Shown: in pieces, positions 34,549-41,503 of the stretch
How positions within the stretch are numbered: the stretch's first letter is position 1
Layout of the letters: each line of letters opens with the position of its first letter
Assembly: GCF_001665685.1 (NCBI RefSeq)
Contig: NZ_LZTB01000057.1
Span: 124,001-188,000 of the forward strand
From: Mycobacterium sp. 852013-50091_SCH5140682
GTDB taxonomy: Bacteria > Actinomycetota > Actinomycetes > Mycobacteriales > Mycobacteriaceae
Reading direction: 5' to 3'
DNA: 64,000 nt
The notes under the pieces: generated by a model
Told to the model about the DNA's origin: nothing
Database searches by the model: none
The model's input: the letters and a program-made list of their open reading frames with translations, nothing else
Position numbers and translations under genes: made by a program

Positions 34549-34962
34549 ATGCATAGCTACACCACCGGGATCATCGGCGTTGTCGCGGCAGGTGCCGCCG
34601 TTTTCGCGCTGTCCGCGTGCGGCGGCGGATCGGACAACAAGAACTCGTCGGCGTCCGCGACGGCAGGCACGTCGGGCCTCAACGTCGAGATCGGCAACAC
34701 CATCAACTACGCCTCGGTCGGCACCACCGCCGACATCGATTGCGCCAGCGGCAAATCGCTCACGATCGGCGGCACCAACAACACGCTGACCGTCAAGGGC
34801 ACGTGCTCCAGCGTCAACATCGGCGGCTCGGACAACAAGATCACGTTCGAGAAGATCGACAAGGATCTGGCCGTGCTCGGGTTCAACAACACCGTGACCT
34901 ACAAGGCCGGCGACCCGAAGGTGTCGAACACCGGTAACAACAACACGGTCAACAAGGGCTGA
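34549..34962 (+). CDS. DUF3060-like lipoprotein
   Basis: 137 residues with AAGTGAGAG upstream of the ATG. Lipobox AVFALSACGGGSD (Cys about residue 24) predicts a lipid anchor. The mature chain repeats the DUF3060 pattern seen in its neighbour: IDCASGKSLTIGGTNNTLTV, KGTCSSVNIGGSDNKITFEK, LAVLGFNNTVTYKAGDPKVS, ending NTGNNNTVNKG. Secreted and lipid-anchored forms side by side suggest tandem duplication. Its stop is only 8 bases from that of the convergent glycerate kinase gene. Confidence 0.8.
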   Translation: MHSYTTGIIGVVAAGAAVFALSACGGGSDNKNSSASATAGTSGLNVEIGNTINYASVGTTADIDCASGKSLTIGGTNNTLTVKGTCSSVNIGGSDNKITFEKIDKDLAVLGFNNTVTYKAGDPKVSNTGNNNTVNKG

Positions 34963-34970
34963 CCGGACCC

Positions 34971-36122
34971 CTAACTTTTCGACGGTTCGACACCGCTGGG
35001 CCGGCAGGTGCCGTCCGCGATCTCGTAGCCGATCTCGGCGAGCAGCCGGCCAGCCTCCCGCATGCTCGTCTCCGCGTCGGGAGCGCGGTCGAGCGTCGCG
35101 TAGCACTGCACGAAACCCGCTGCCCGCCAATCCTTTTCGCCCAACGTCGTGCGGCCGCACACCGCGACGACCGGAATGCCGAGCTCGGCCGAGACGCGGG
35201 CGACGCCGATCGGTGTCTTGCCACCGAGGCTCTGCTCGTCGAATGATCCTTCGCCGGTGACGACGAGGTCGGCGCCGACGAGTCGGTCACGCAGGCGCAC
35301 GAGGTCGACGACCACGTCGACGCCCGCTCGGCGTTCGGCGCCCAGTACGGCCAGTGCGGCGAATCCGACACCACCCGCCGCTCCGGCGCCGGGCATGAGC
35401 GCGAGGTCGCGTTCGTCCTGCAGAGCCCGCTGAATCAGGCGCGAGAACGTCGTCAAGCCGGCCTCGAGCGCGGCGACCTGCGCAGCGTCCGCTCCCTTCT
35501 GCGGGCCGAACACGGTCGCTGCGCCCGCCTGCCCCAGGAGCACGTGGTCGACGTCGCAGGCCAGGACGAAACGAGTGCGGGCCACGCGCGGATCGAGTCC
35601 AGACAGGTCGACCACCGCGAGCTCGCGCAGGACTCCCCCACCGTCGGCGAGTTCGGTGCCCGAGGCGTTCAGGAGTCTCGCCCCGAGAGCGGCGATCAGG
35701 CCGGCGCCGCCGTCGGTCGAGGCGCTACCGCCGATCGCGAGCACGATGCGCGTTGCCCCGGCGTCGAGCGCGGCCGCGATCAGCTCACCCGTTCCCCGTG
35801 AGCTTGCGGCCAGTGCGTCGCGGCGATCCGCGGGGACCAGCGCGAGTCCCGAGGCGACGGCGAGTTCGACGACGGCTTCGTCGCCCCTCAACGCGAACGA
35901 TGCCTGCACCGGGGCGCCGAGCGGGCCGTGGACGACAGCTTCCCGGCGCTCGTAGCCGTTCGCGAGCGCGGCGTCGAGGGTGCCCTCGCCGCCGTCGGCC
36001 ATCGGGACGACGGTCGTCGCAGCGTCGGGTCGGGCCTCCCGAATTCCGGCAGCCAGGCATTGGGCGGCTTCTTCCGCGCCGAGGGAGCCCTTGAACTTGT
36101 CCGGCGCGATGACGATGCGCAT
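34971..36122 (-). CDS. Glycerate kinase, type I
   Basis: 383-residue GlxK/GarK-type kinase phosphorylating glycerate. The ATG at 36122 starts MRIVIAPDKFKGSLGAEEAA, the conserved family opening; a longer frame from 36215 only adds promoter DNA. MADGGEGTLDA, IGGSASTDGGAGLIAALGAR, MPGAGAAGGVGFAALAVLGA and VVTGEGSFDEQSLGGKTPIG are the family blocks, all intact. Divergent from an aminotransferase and a 2-hydroxyacid dehydrogenase across a short palindrome-bearing promoter region, suggesting one pathway ending in phosphoglycerate. Confidence 0.92.
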   Translation of the reverse strand: MRIVIAPDKFKGSLGAEEAAQCLAAGIREARPDAATTVVPMADGGEGTLDAALANGYERREAVVHGPLGAPVQASFALRGDEAVVELAVASGLALVPADRRDALAASSRGTGELIAAALDAGATRIVLAIGGSASTDGGAGLIAALGARLLNASGTELADGGGVLRELAVVDLSGLDPRVARTRFVLACDVDHVLLGQAGAATVFGPQKGADAAQVAALEAGLTTFSRLIQRALQDERDLALMPGAGAAGGVGFAALAVLGAERRAGVDVVVDLVRLRDRLVGADLVVTGEGSFDEQSLGGKTPIGVARVSAELGIPVVAVCGRTTLGEKDWRAAGFVQCYATLDRAPDAETSMREAGRLLAEIGYEIADGTCRPSGVEPSKS

Positions 36123-36168
36123 GGGGCTCCCGAGTCGTGCGGAATTCACCCGCGTTTGCCTCTCGACG

Positions 36169-36184
36169 TACTGATACATCAGTA
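36169..36184. promoter_or_regulatory. Perfect 7+7 palindrome in the divergent glycerate kinase/aminotransferase promoter
   Basis: TACTGAT (36169-36175) and ATCAGTA (36178-36184) flank AC. It sits in an AT-rich stretch, 47 bases before the kinase and 83 before the aminotransferase. The size fits a GntR-type dimer site. No regulator gene lies next to this module, so the cognate factor must be elsewhere. Confidence 0.55.
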
Positions 36185-36266
36185 ATATACTAGTCGCACG
36201 CCAACCATATACCAATGGCGAAACTTTCGGCCATCGCCGTGATCAGCTGATGAGGAGTACGACAGG

Positions 36267-37466
36267 ATGCAGCAACTCGCCCACCGGCTCGAACGTCTGG
36301 GGACCGAGACGGCGTTCAGCGTCGCGCAGGCCGCCGCGGCCTGGAAGGCGAAGGGACACCGCGTGTATCCCTTCCACCTGGGCGACATCAACATCCCGAC
36401 CGCCCCACACATCGTGGATGCGATGAACCGGGCGATCGCCGACGGCTACACGGGCTACTGCCCGGGCCCCGGCATCCCCCAGCTGCGTGAAGCGCTCGCC
36501 GACGACCTGGGATCGGCCCGCGGCATCGACCTCTCCCCTGACAACGTCGTCGTGATGACCGGCGGCAAGCCCGTCATCACGAAGTTCCTGCAGACGGTCA
36601 TGAACCCCTGCCAGGAAGTGCTCTACCCGAACCCCGGCTTCCCGATCTACGAGTCGCAGATCGAGTACCTCGGCGGCACGGCGCTGCCCTACCGCTACGT
36701 CCCCACCGACGAGGGCTTCGCGATCGACCTCGATCAGCTGCGGGCCTCGATCACGCCGAACACGGTCGCGATCATCTACAACGACCTGCAAAACCCCATC
36801 TCCGCCGAGTCGACGGCGGCCGAGCGTGAGGCCATCGCGCAACTCGCGCAGGAGCACGACCTCTGGGTGCTCTCCGACGAGGCCTACTTCGAGACGCGCT
36901 ACGAAGGCGTCTCGAGCTCCATCGCGTCACTTCCCGGCATGCTCGAGCGCACGGTCATCCTGTACACGTTCAGCAAGAAATTCGCGATGACCGGCTCACG
37001 CCTTGGCTGTGCCGTCGCCCCCGTCGACCTCGCGAAGGTGTTCAGCACGCTCAACACCAATGACGAGTCATGCACGACGCACTACGTGCAGTGGGCGGGC
37101 GTCGAGGCGCTGCGCGGCACCCAGGAACCCGTGCACCAGATGCTCAAAGCCCTGCGCGAGCGGCGCGACGCCGCATGTGAGGCCGTGAACGCCATTCCCG
37201 GTATGAATGTCGCTGTGCCCCACTCGACGTTCTACCTGTTCCCCGATGTCACCGAGGCCATGGATCGGATGGGTTACACCGCGGTCGGCGACTTCGCCGC
37301 CGTCGCGCTGCACCAGACGGGCGTCTCGTTCTGCACCCGCGAGCACTTCGGCCGGCGCCAGCCGGGCGAGGAGCGCCAGTACATCCGCCTCGCCTACTCC
37401 GGCATCGAGGTCGACGACATCCGCGAGGGCCTCGGCCGTCTGAACGAGTGGATCAGCGCCAAATGA
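36267..37466 (+). CDS. Class I/II PLP-dependent aminotransferase
   Basis: 399-residue fold-type I aminotransferase. GAGGAG lies about 10 bases before the ATG. PLP-binding features: VVVMTGGKPVITKFLQTVMN, WVLSDEAYFETRYEG (ring Asp and Tyr) and Schiff-base lysine in ILYTFSKKFAMTGSRLGCAV; the C-terminal substrate Arg is in QYIRLAYSGIE. The usual NPxNPTG loop reads IYNDLQNPISAES, an atypical version. The stop overlaps the next start (ATGA). With the hydroxyacid dehydrogenase and glycerate kinase, transamination of serine to hydroxypyruvate is a plausible role, not proven. Confidence 0.87.
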   Translation: MQQLAHRLERLGTETAFSVAQAAAAWKAKGHRVYPFHLGDINIPTAPHIVDAMNRAIADGYTGYCPGPGIPQLREALADDLGSARGIDLSPDNVVVMTGGKPVITKFLQTVMNPCQEVLYPNPGFPIYESQIEYLGGTALPYRYVPTDEGFAIDLDQLRASITPNTVAIIYNDLQNPISAESTAAEREAIAQLAQEHDLWVLSDEAYFETRYEGVSSSIASLPGMLERTVILYTFSKKFAMTGSRLGCAVAPVDLAKVFSTLNTNDESCTTHYVQWAGVEALRGTQEPVHQMLKALRERRDAACEAVNAIPGMNVAVPHSTFYLFPDVTEAMDRMGYTAVGDFAAVALHQTGVSFCTREHFGRRQPGEERQYIRLAYSGIEVDDIREGLGRLNEWISAK

Positions 37467-38422
37467 GCCGCGTCGTGGTCACCGGGCGAGTTCCCGATGC
37501 CGCCCTCGAGAAGCTGCGCGTCGAGCACGAGGTCGACGCGTGGCCGGGCCCGGAGTCGATCAGCCGCGATGAGCTGCTGCGCCGCGTGGCCGGCGCCGAC
37601 GCCATCCTGACCCTGCTCACCGAACGCGTCGACGGAGACCTCCTCGACGCCGCAGGCCCCCAGCTCAAGGTCGTCGCGAACGTGGCCGTCGGGTACGACA
37701 ACATCGACGTCGCGGCGTGCCGCGAGCGCGGCGTCGTCGCGACCAACACGCCCGGCGTGCTCACGGAGGCGACCGCCGACATCGCGTTCGCCCTCATCCT
37801 CATGGCCACCCGCCGACTCGGCGAGGGCGAGCGCATCATCCGCGACCGCCAGCCGTGGAAGTGGGGCATGTTCTTCCTCCTCGGCACGGGCCTGCAGGGC
37901 AAGACCCTGGGCGTCGTGGGCATGGGCGGCATCGGCCAGGCGACCGCACGCCGCGCCAAGGCGTTCGGCATGGACGTCGTCTACCAGTCGCGCAGCGAGA
38001 TCGACCCCGACGTCGCGGCCGAGCTCGGCGCGCGGCGCGTCGAGCTCGATGAGCTGCTGGCCGTGTCCGACGTCGTCTCGCTGCACTGCCCCTACGGGCC
38101 GGCCACTCATCATCTGATCGGCGCCGAGCAGCTCTCCGCGATGAAGAGCTCGGCGTACCTGGTCAATACGGCGCGCGGACCGATCGTCGACGAGGCGGCG
38201 CTGGCCACCGCGTTGCGCGACGGCACGATCGCCGGGGCGGGCCTCGACGTCTTCGAACGGGAGCCCGAGGTGCACCCCGAGCTCATCGAGCTTCCGAACG
38301 TGGCGCTCGTGCCGCACCTCGGCTCGGCCACCATCGAGACGCGAACCGCCATGGCGACGCTTGCCGCCGACAACGCCCTTGCCGTGCTGGGCGGAGAGCT
38401 GCCGCCTACCCCGATCAGCTGA
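37463..38422 (+). CDS. D-isomer-specific 2-hydroxyacid dehydrogenase (glyoxylate/hydroxypyruvate reductase-like)
   Basis: 319 residues from an ATG overlapping the aminotransferase stop. NAD(P) motif LGVVGMGGIGQATARRAKAF; the catalytic Arg is in LVNTARGPIVDEAALATAL, the Glu in DVFEREPEVHPEL and the His in VALVPHLGSATIETR. The pattern VANVAVGYDNIDVAACRERG is that of the GhrB/GyaR branch, which reduces glyoxylate and hydroxypyruvate to glycolate and glycerate. It would supply the glycerate for the divergent kinase. A strong terminator follows. Confidence 0.9.
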   Translation: MSRVVVTGRVPDAALEKLRVEHEVDAWPGPESISRDELLRRVAGADAILTLLTERVDGDLLDAAGPQLKVVANVAVGYDNIDVAACRERGVVATNTPGVLTEATADIAFALILMATRRLGEGERIIRDRQPWKWGMFFLLGTGLQGKTLGVVGMGGIGQATARRAKAFGMDVVYQSRSEIDPDVAAELGARRVELDELLAVSDVVSLHCPYGPATHHLIGAEQLSAMKSSAYLVNTARGPIVDEAALATALRDGTIAGAGLDVFEREPEVHPELIELPNVALVPHLGSATIETRTAMATLAADNALAVLGGELPPTPIS

Positions 38423-38429
38423 CCGCTGG

Positions 38430-38469
38430 CGCCCGACCACTCGGAGGTATGCCTTCGGGTGGTCGGGCG
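38430..38469 (+). terminator. Strong hairpin terminator
   Basis: Arms of 18 bases (38430-38447 and 38452-38469), beginning CGCCCGACCAC and ending GTGGTCGGGCG, pair at 16 positions around TATG. It lies 8 bases after the dehydrogenase stop. Confidence 0.85.
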
Positions 38470-38965
38470 TATTCGCGTTCGTTGGTTCTCAGCGAAATCG
38501 CGGAAGCCTGAAGCGCCGCTCGGGGTCGTCCTCGAAGATTTCGGGCGAATACAATTCGTTGCGGGCCTGTTGCAGGAATTCACTGTTCGCATCGCGCCGG
38601 TCATCACGCAAGGCAATTTTTCGTCCGCCACTGATAAGGCAAAAGCCTGATGCTGCGTCGGCGCGTGGATGACATAGGTCAAGACTGCGCCGAGCACAAA
38701 TGATTTTGACTGCTGATTAGGGCGTCGTTTGATCACCAATCTCGGAAGCACTTCTGGTGGCTGTGCTGCTGGATTGATCATGAATTCGGGAGTCATTGGG
38801 AGGTCTGCTGTGACACCCAGGTGGGCCAGGGAGCCTACGACGCGCGGGATCTGACGGAATCGCTTATCGATGAGGCCCCGGTACACAGCGCGGGACGACA
38901 CGATGCTCGCCGTCGAACGCATCGACGAACTCGGCGCCGAGTTGCAGATCAACCGCGTCATTAGA
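38470..38965. other. Gap with decayed sequence and the first copy of a 35-bp repeat
   Basis: About 500 bases with no convincing gene; open frames on either strand are short and lack family features. It holds the sequence at 38731-38765 that recurs at 41043-41077. Less GC-rich than the neighbouring genes. It looks like a junction left by insertion or deletion. Confidence 0.5.
38731..38765 (+). repeat. 35-bp direct repeat, copy 1
   Basis: Begins GATCACCAATCTCGGAAG and matches 41043-41077 at 32 of 35 positions. Read in frame it encodes ITNLGSTSGGC in both copies, so it is probably a piece of a duplicated gene rather than a random repeat. Confidence 0.7.
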
Positions 38966-40954
38966 ATGACCGCCATGACAGTGCCCGATCGGCTCGCCGC
39001 GCTTTCTGAGCGAATCACCGCACTGACCGGGCGAACCCTTAGCCGCGACGAGGTGATGGCTGTCGTTGGCCGGGCTTTCGAGCACGACATCGATCTCGAA
39101 CATGACGGGCATTTGCGCGCCTTGCTCGGTGGGCTCGCGTCGGCCAGCTTCGGCAATGGTGCGCCGCCTCAGCCACCACAGCCGGCACCCAAGGCCACCC
39201 GTGCACCCGCTCCCCAGCCAGCAGACCTTAAAACCAAGTCACCTACGCGCCGCGCGGGGCTTCTTGCGGGCGGGATTCTCGTCGCATTGAGTCCGGTCGT
39301 TATGTTTGCCTCTCAGACGGCTGACTTTCTGATCCGCGACACCCGCGACCCCAGCCTGCCAGGACCCGCACAAGGCATCGGAACGTGGACGCTGTGGTCG
39401 GTCGTTATCTGGTTGGGCCTGGCTGTGGCGTTCGGTCTCATCGCACACTCGATGGGCGCTACTGCCCCGTCGGCGCGACGCCTCGCCGTCACCACCGCCG
39501 CAGCTGCGCTGGCGAGTGCTGTGGCGGCGCTCGCGGCAGCGCCGACCGTCAACGCGTTACCCGAAATTGCAGCGGCGGCGTTGATTGTGGCTCCGTCGGC
39601 AGTCTTTGGAGTCGCCGTGCTGGTCCTCGCCGTCAACGGGCGGCCGATATTTCGGAAGTTTGGTCTGATTACCGGCGTCGGATACGGCGTTTTGGAGACT
39701 TTGCACGTCATCACGTGGTTTGTATTCGGCATCGAAGCGAGCGGACCGCTGTTCATGCTGTCGCTAGTGTTCCTGACGCTTTTCGGCATCGCCGTCAGCG
39801 TTGGACGGACTGCCCCTGCGGTGCCGTCGCCCGGTGCGCAACCTCAGGCGATGCCGGTGGCTCGGCGCCCCGTTCAGTCTGAAGCTGGCGCATCACTGCA
39901 GCCACCGCCGGAACCGCCTGCGCACGGAGGGCCGTCGTCAAACCGGAAATGGTTGTTGCGCACGGTCGGGATCATTGGCGCAGCGGCTCTGGTAGCTGCG
40001 TTGGCGTCAGCTGCCGTGTACTTTGTGCGCGATCACGGGAGCCAGTCCGCGAGCGTCGAATCGCCTGTCCTGCCAGTGAATACGATCACTGCGACGATCC
40101 CAGTCGGCAAGGGTGTCAAAAGTATTGCCCTCAGCCGTGATGGCAAGACTGTGTACGCCACGAACTCCAGTGACGGCACCCTGTCTGTCATCGATACCGC
40201 CAGCAATGCTGTGACAGGCACGATCCCGGTTGGCATGTATCCAGCCGGGATCGCTATCAGCGCAGACAGCAACACCGCATACGTCGCCAACTCTGGCGCA
40301 AAATCGATATCGGTCGTCGATTTAGGCGCGAAGGTGATCACCGACACCATCGCGATCAGCGGCGACCCGGAGGGGATTGCGTTAAGTCCCGACGGTGCCA
40401 CCGCCTATACGGCCAACAATTCCGCAGGGACAGTGTCGGTCATCGACCTCACCGCAAAGAAAGAGGCAAAGGTCGTGGGCAAGGGTGACTCTCCCACAGA
40501 GATCGCGATTGCTCCTAACGGCACCGCATTTGTCACCTACAGCATGGAGGACGACGTAGTGACCCTCGTCCCGGATGAGGGTTTCACGAATCATGTTGGG
40601 GTGGGCCGGCATCCCCGCGGGATAGCGGCAGCTCCCGACCGGGACACCGTTTATGCCGTCAACACTCTCGACAGCACGCTGACTGTCATTGATGCTTCCA
40701 GCAGGACGGTGCTGGCCACCGTGGCCCTAAAGGGAGTCTCCAACGCAAAGGACGTCGCGGTGAGTCCCGATGGCACCACCGCATATGTCACCGGCGGCTA
40801 CGGAATCGGGGTAGTCGATCTGACCACCAACTCCATGTCTAGGACGATCCCTGTCGAGGACGACCTCGGGCCAGTGGCCGTCAGCCCGGACGGAAAGACT
40901 GTCTACGCCGTGAGCATGCTGCACAATACGATTTCGATCCTGCAGCACCGCTGA
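38966..40954 (+). CDS. Membrane-anchored YVTN-family beta-propeller protein
   Basis: About 662 residues from an ATG at 38966 (in-frame ATGs at 38870 and 38975 are alternatives; none has a clear ribosome-binding site). Residues about 1-60 form a small helical domain (VPDRLAALSERITALTGRTL). Several hydrophobic helices follow (GLLAGGILVALSPVVMFASQ, then LWSVVIWLGLAVAFGLIA and others), a Pro-rich linker, a last membrane helix (IIGAAALVAALASAAVYFV), and an outer domain of about seven YVTN repeats such as SPDGKTVYAVSMLHNTISIL. The propeller probably binds a ligand outside the cell; function unknown. Confidence 0.82.
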   Translation: MTAMTVPDRLAALSERITALTGRTLSRDEVMAVVGRAFEHDIDLEHDGHLRALLGGLASASFGNGAPPQPPQPAPKATRAPAPQPADLKTKSPTRRAGLLAGGILVALSPVVMFASQTADFLIRDTRDPSLPGPAQGIGTWTLWSVVIWLGLAVAFGLIAHSMGATAPSARRLAVTTAAAALASAVAALAAAPTVNALPEIAAAALIVAPSAVFGVAVLVLAVNGRPIFRKFGLITGVGYGVLETLHVITWFVFGIEASGPLFMLSLVFLTLFGIAVSVGRTAPAVPSPGAQPQAMPVARRPVQSEAGASLQPPPEPPAHGGPSSNRKWLLRTVGIIGAAALVAALASAAVYFVRDHGSQSASVESPVLPVNTITATIPVGKGVKSIALSRDGKTVYATNSSDGTLSVIDTASNAVTGTIPVGMYPAGIAISADSNTAYVANSGAKSISVVDLGAKVITDTIAISGDPEGIALSPDGATAYTANNSAGTVSVIDLTAKKEAKVVGKGDSPTEIAIAPNGTAFVTYSMEDDVVTLVPDEGFTNHVGVGRHPRGIAAAPDRDTVYAVNTLDSTLTVIDASSRTVLATVALKGVSNAKDVAVSPDGTTAYVTGGYGIGVVDLTTNSMSRTIPVEDDLGPVAVSPDGKTVYAVSMLHNTISILQHR

Positions 40955-41010
40955 CCGCCCGGGCGGGCAGAGCGAGAACTCCCGTGAGAGACCGGCGTTA
41001 GCCTCACACC

Positions 41011-41169
41011 ATGGACAGAGAACTCCGCGCTGGAGATTATCGGATCACCAATCTCGGAAGTACATCTGGTGGCTGCGGAATTGTCCGCACACAACAGTTT
41101 CGGCTACTCGACAACGAGCGCGATCGTCAACGCCGTTTAGCCCGGATGAGCCAGTGGGCAGCACCGTAG
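41011..41169 (+). pseudogene. Short ORF containing repeat copy 2 (52 aa), probably a gene remnant
   Basis: ATG at 41011 reads MDRELRAGDYRITNLGSTSG and continues to a TAG at 41167. The segment ITNLGSTSGGC also appears in frame at 38735, which suggests both are pieces of one gene family, truncated. The last third overlaps antisense the methyltransferase remnant, so the C-terminal part is unlikely to be native. No ribosome-binding site is apparent. Confidence 0.4.
41043..41077 (+). repeat. 35-bp direct repeat, copy 2
   Basis: Matches 38731-38765 with three differences. The two copies bracket the YVTN propeller gene at a distance of 2.3 kb, in the same orientation. Confidence 0.7.
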
Positions 41170-41372
41170 AACACGCCTTGGTCGGTCAGATGATCGGCGA
41201 TGTTGGCTCTTAACGTGTCCGGCGCACGACGGCGGGATCGATCGTCGAGTTCACCGAATGCCCCCGCCGACTGGGCGGCGATGAAGCTAAACGCGTCATC
41301 GATGTCGCGGCCGTAATACATCGGGGCACTCAGTGCGGTCATCTCGACGTCGCCGAAGCCGGCGGCCCGCAA
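41127..41372 (-). pseudogene. C-terminal fragment of a SAM-dependent methyltransferase
   Basis: The 81-residue frame reads MRAAGFGDVEMTALSAPMYY, later RDIDDAFSFIAAQSAGAF and ending GAAHWLIRAKRR. This is the C-terminal third of the class I methyltransferases common in actinobacteria; the SAM-binding N-terminal two thirds are absent, since sequence beyond 41373 does not continue the fold. It is a remnant next to the repeat copy at 41043, and marks a rearrangement. Confidence 0.7.
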
Positions 41373-41503
41373 GATTTGGTGACTTGGTCACAACAACGAC
41401 TGCGGCGTTTTCGCAAACGCGGCCCGGCCTACGGCGGCCGACCAGCCATTTTTGACGCGTGAGATAGTTTTTCAGGCAAATACCGCAGGCCAACTAGACA
41501 GTA

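Noticed and set aside
38423..38869. Minus-strand frame running from the dehydrogenase 3' end to 39156
   Set aside because: Crosses a strong terminator and two plus-strand genes antisense; no protein family features.
40955..40966. Palindrome CCGCCCGGGCGG right after the propeller gene
   Set aside because: No loop, so it cannot form a normal terminator stem; GC-rich palindromes of this size are expected in this genome.
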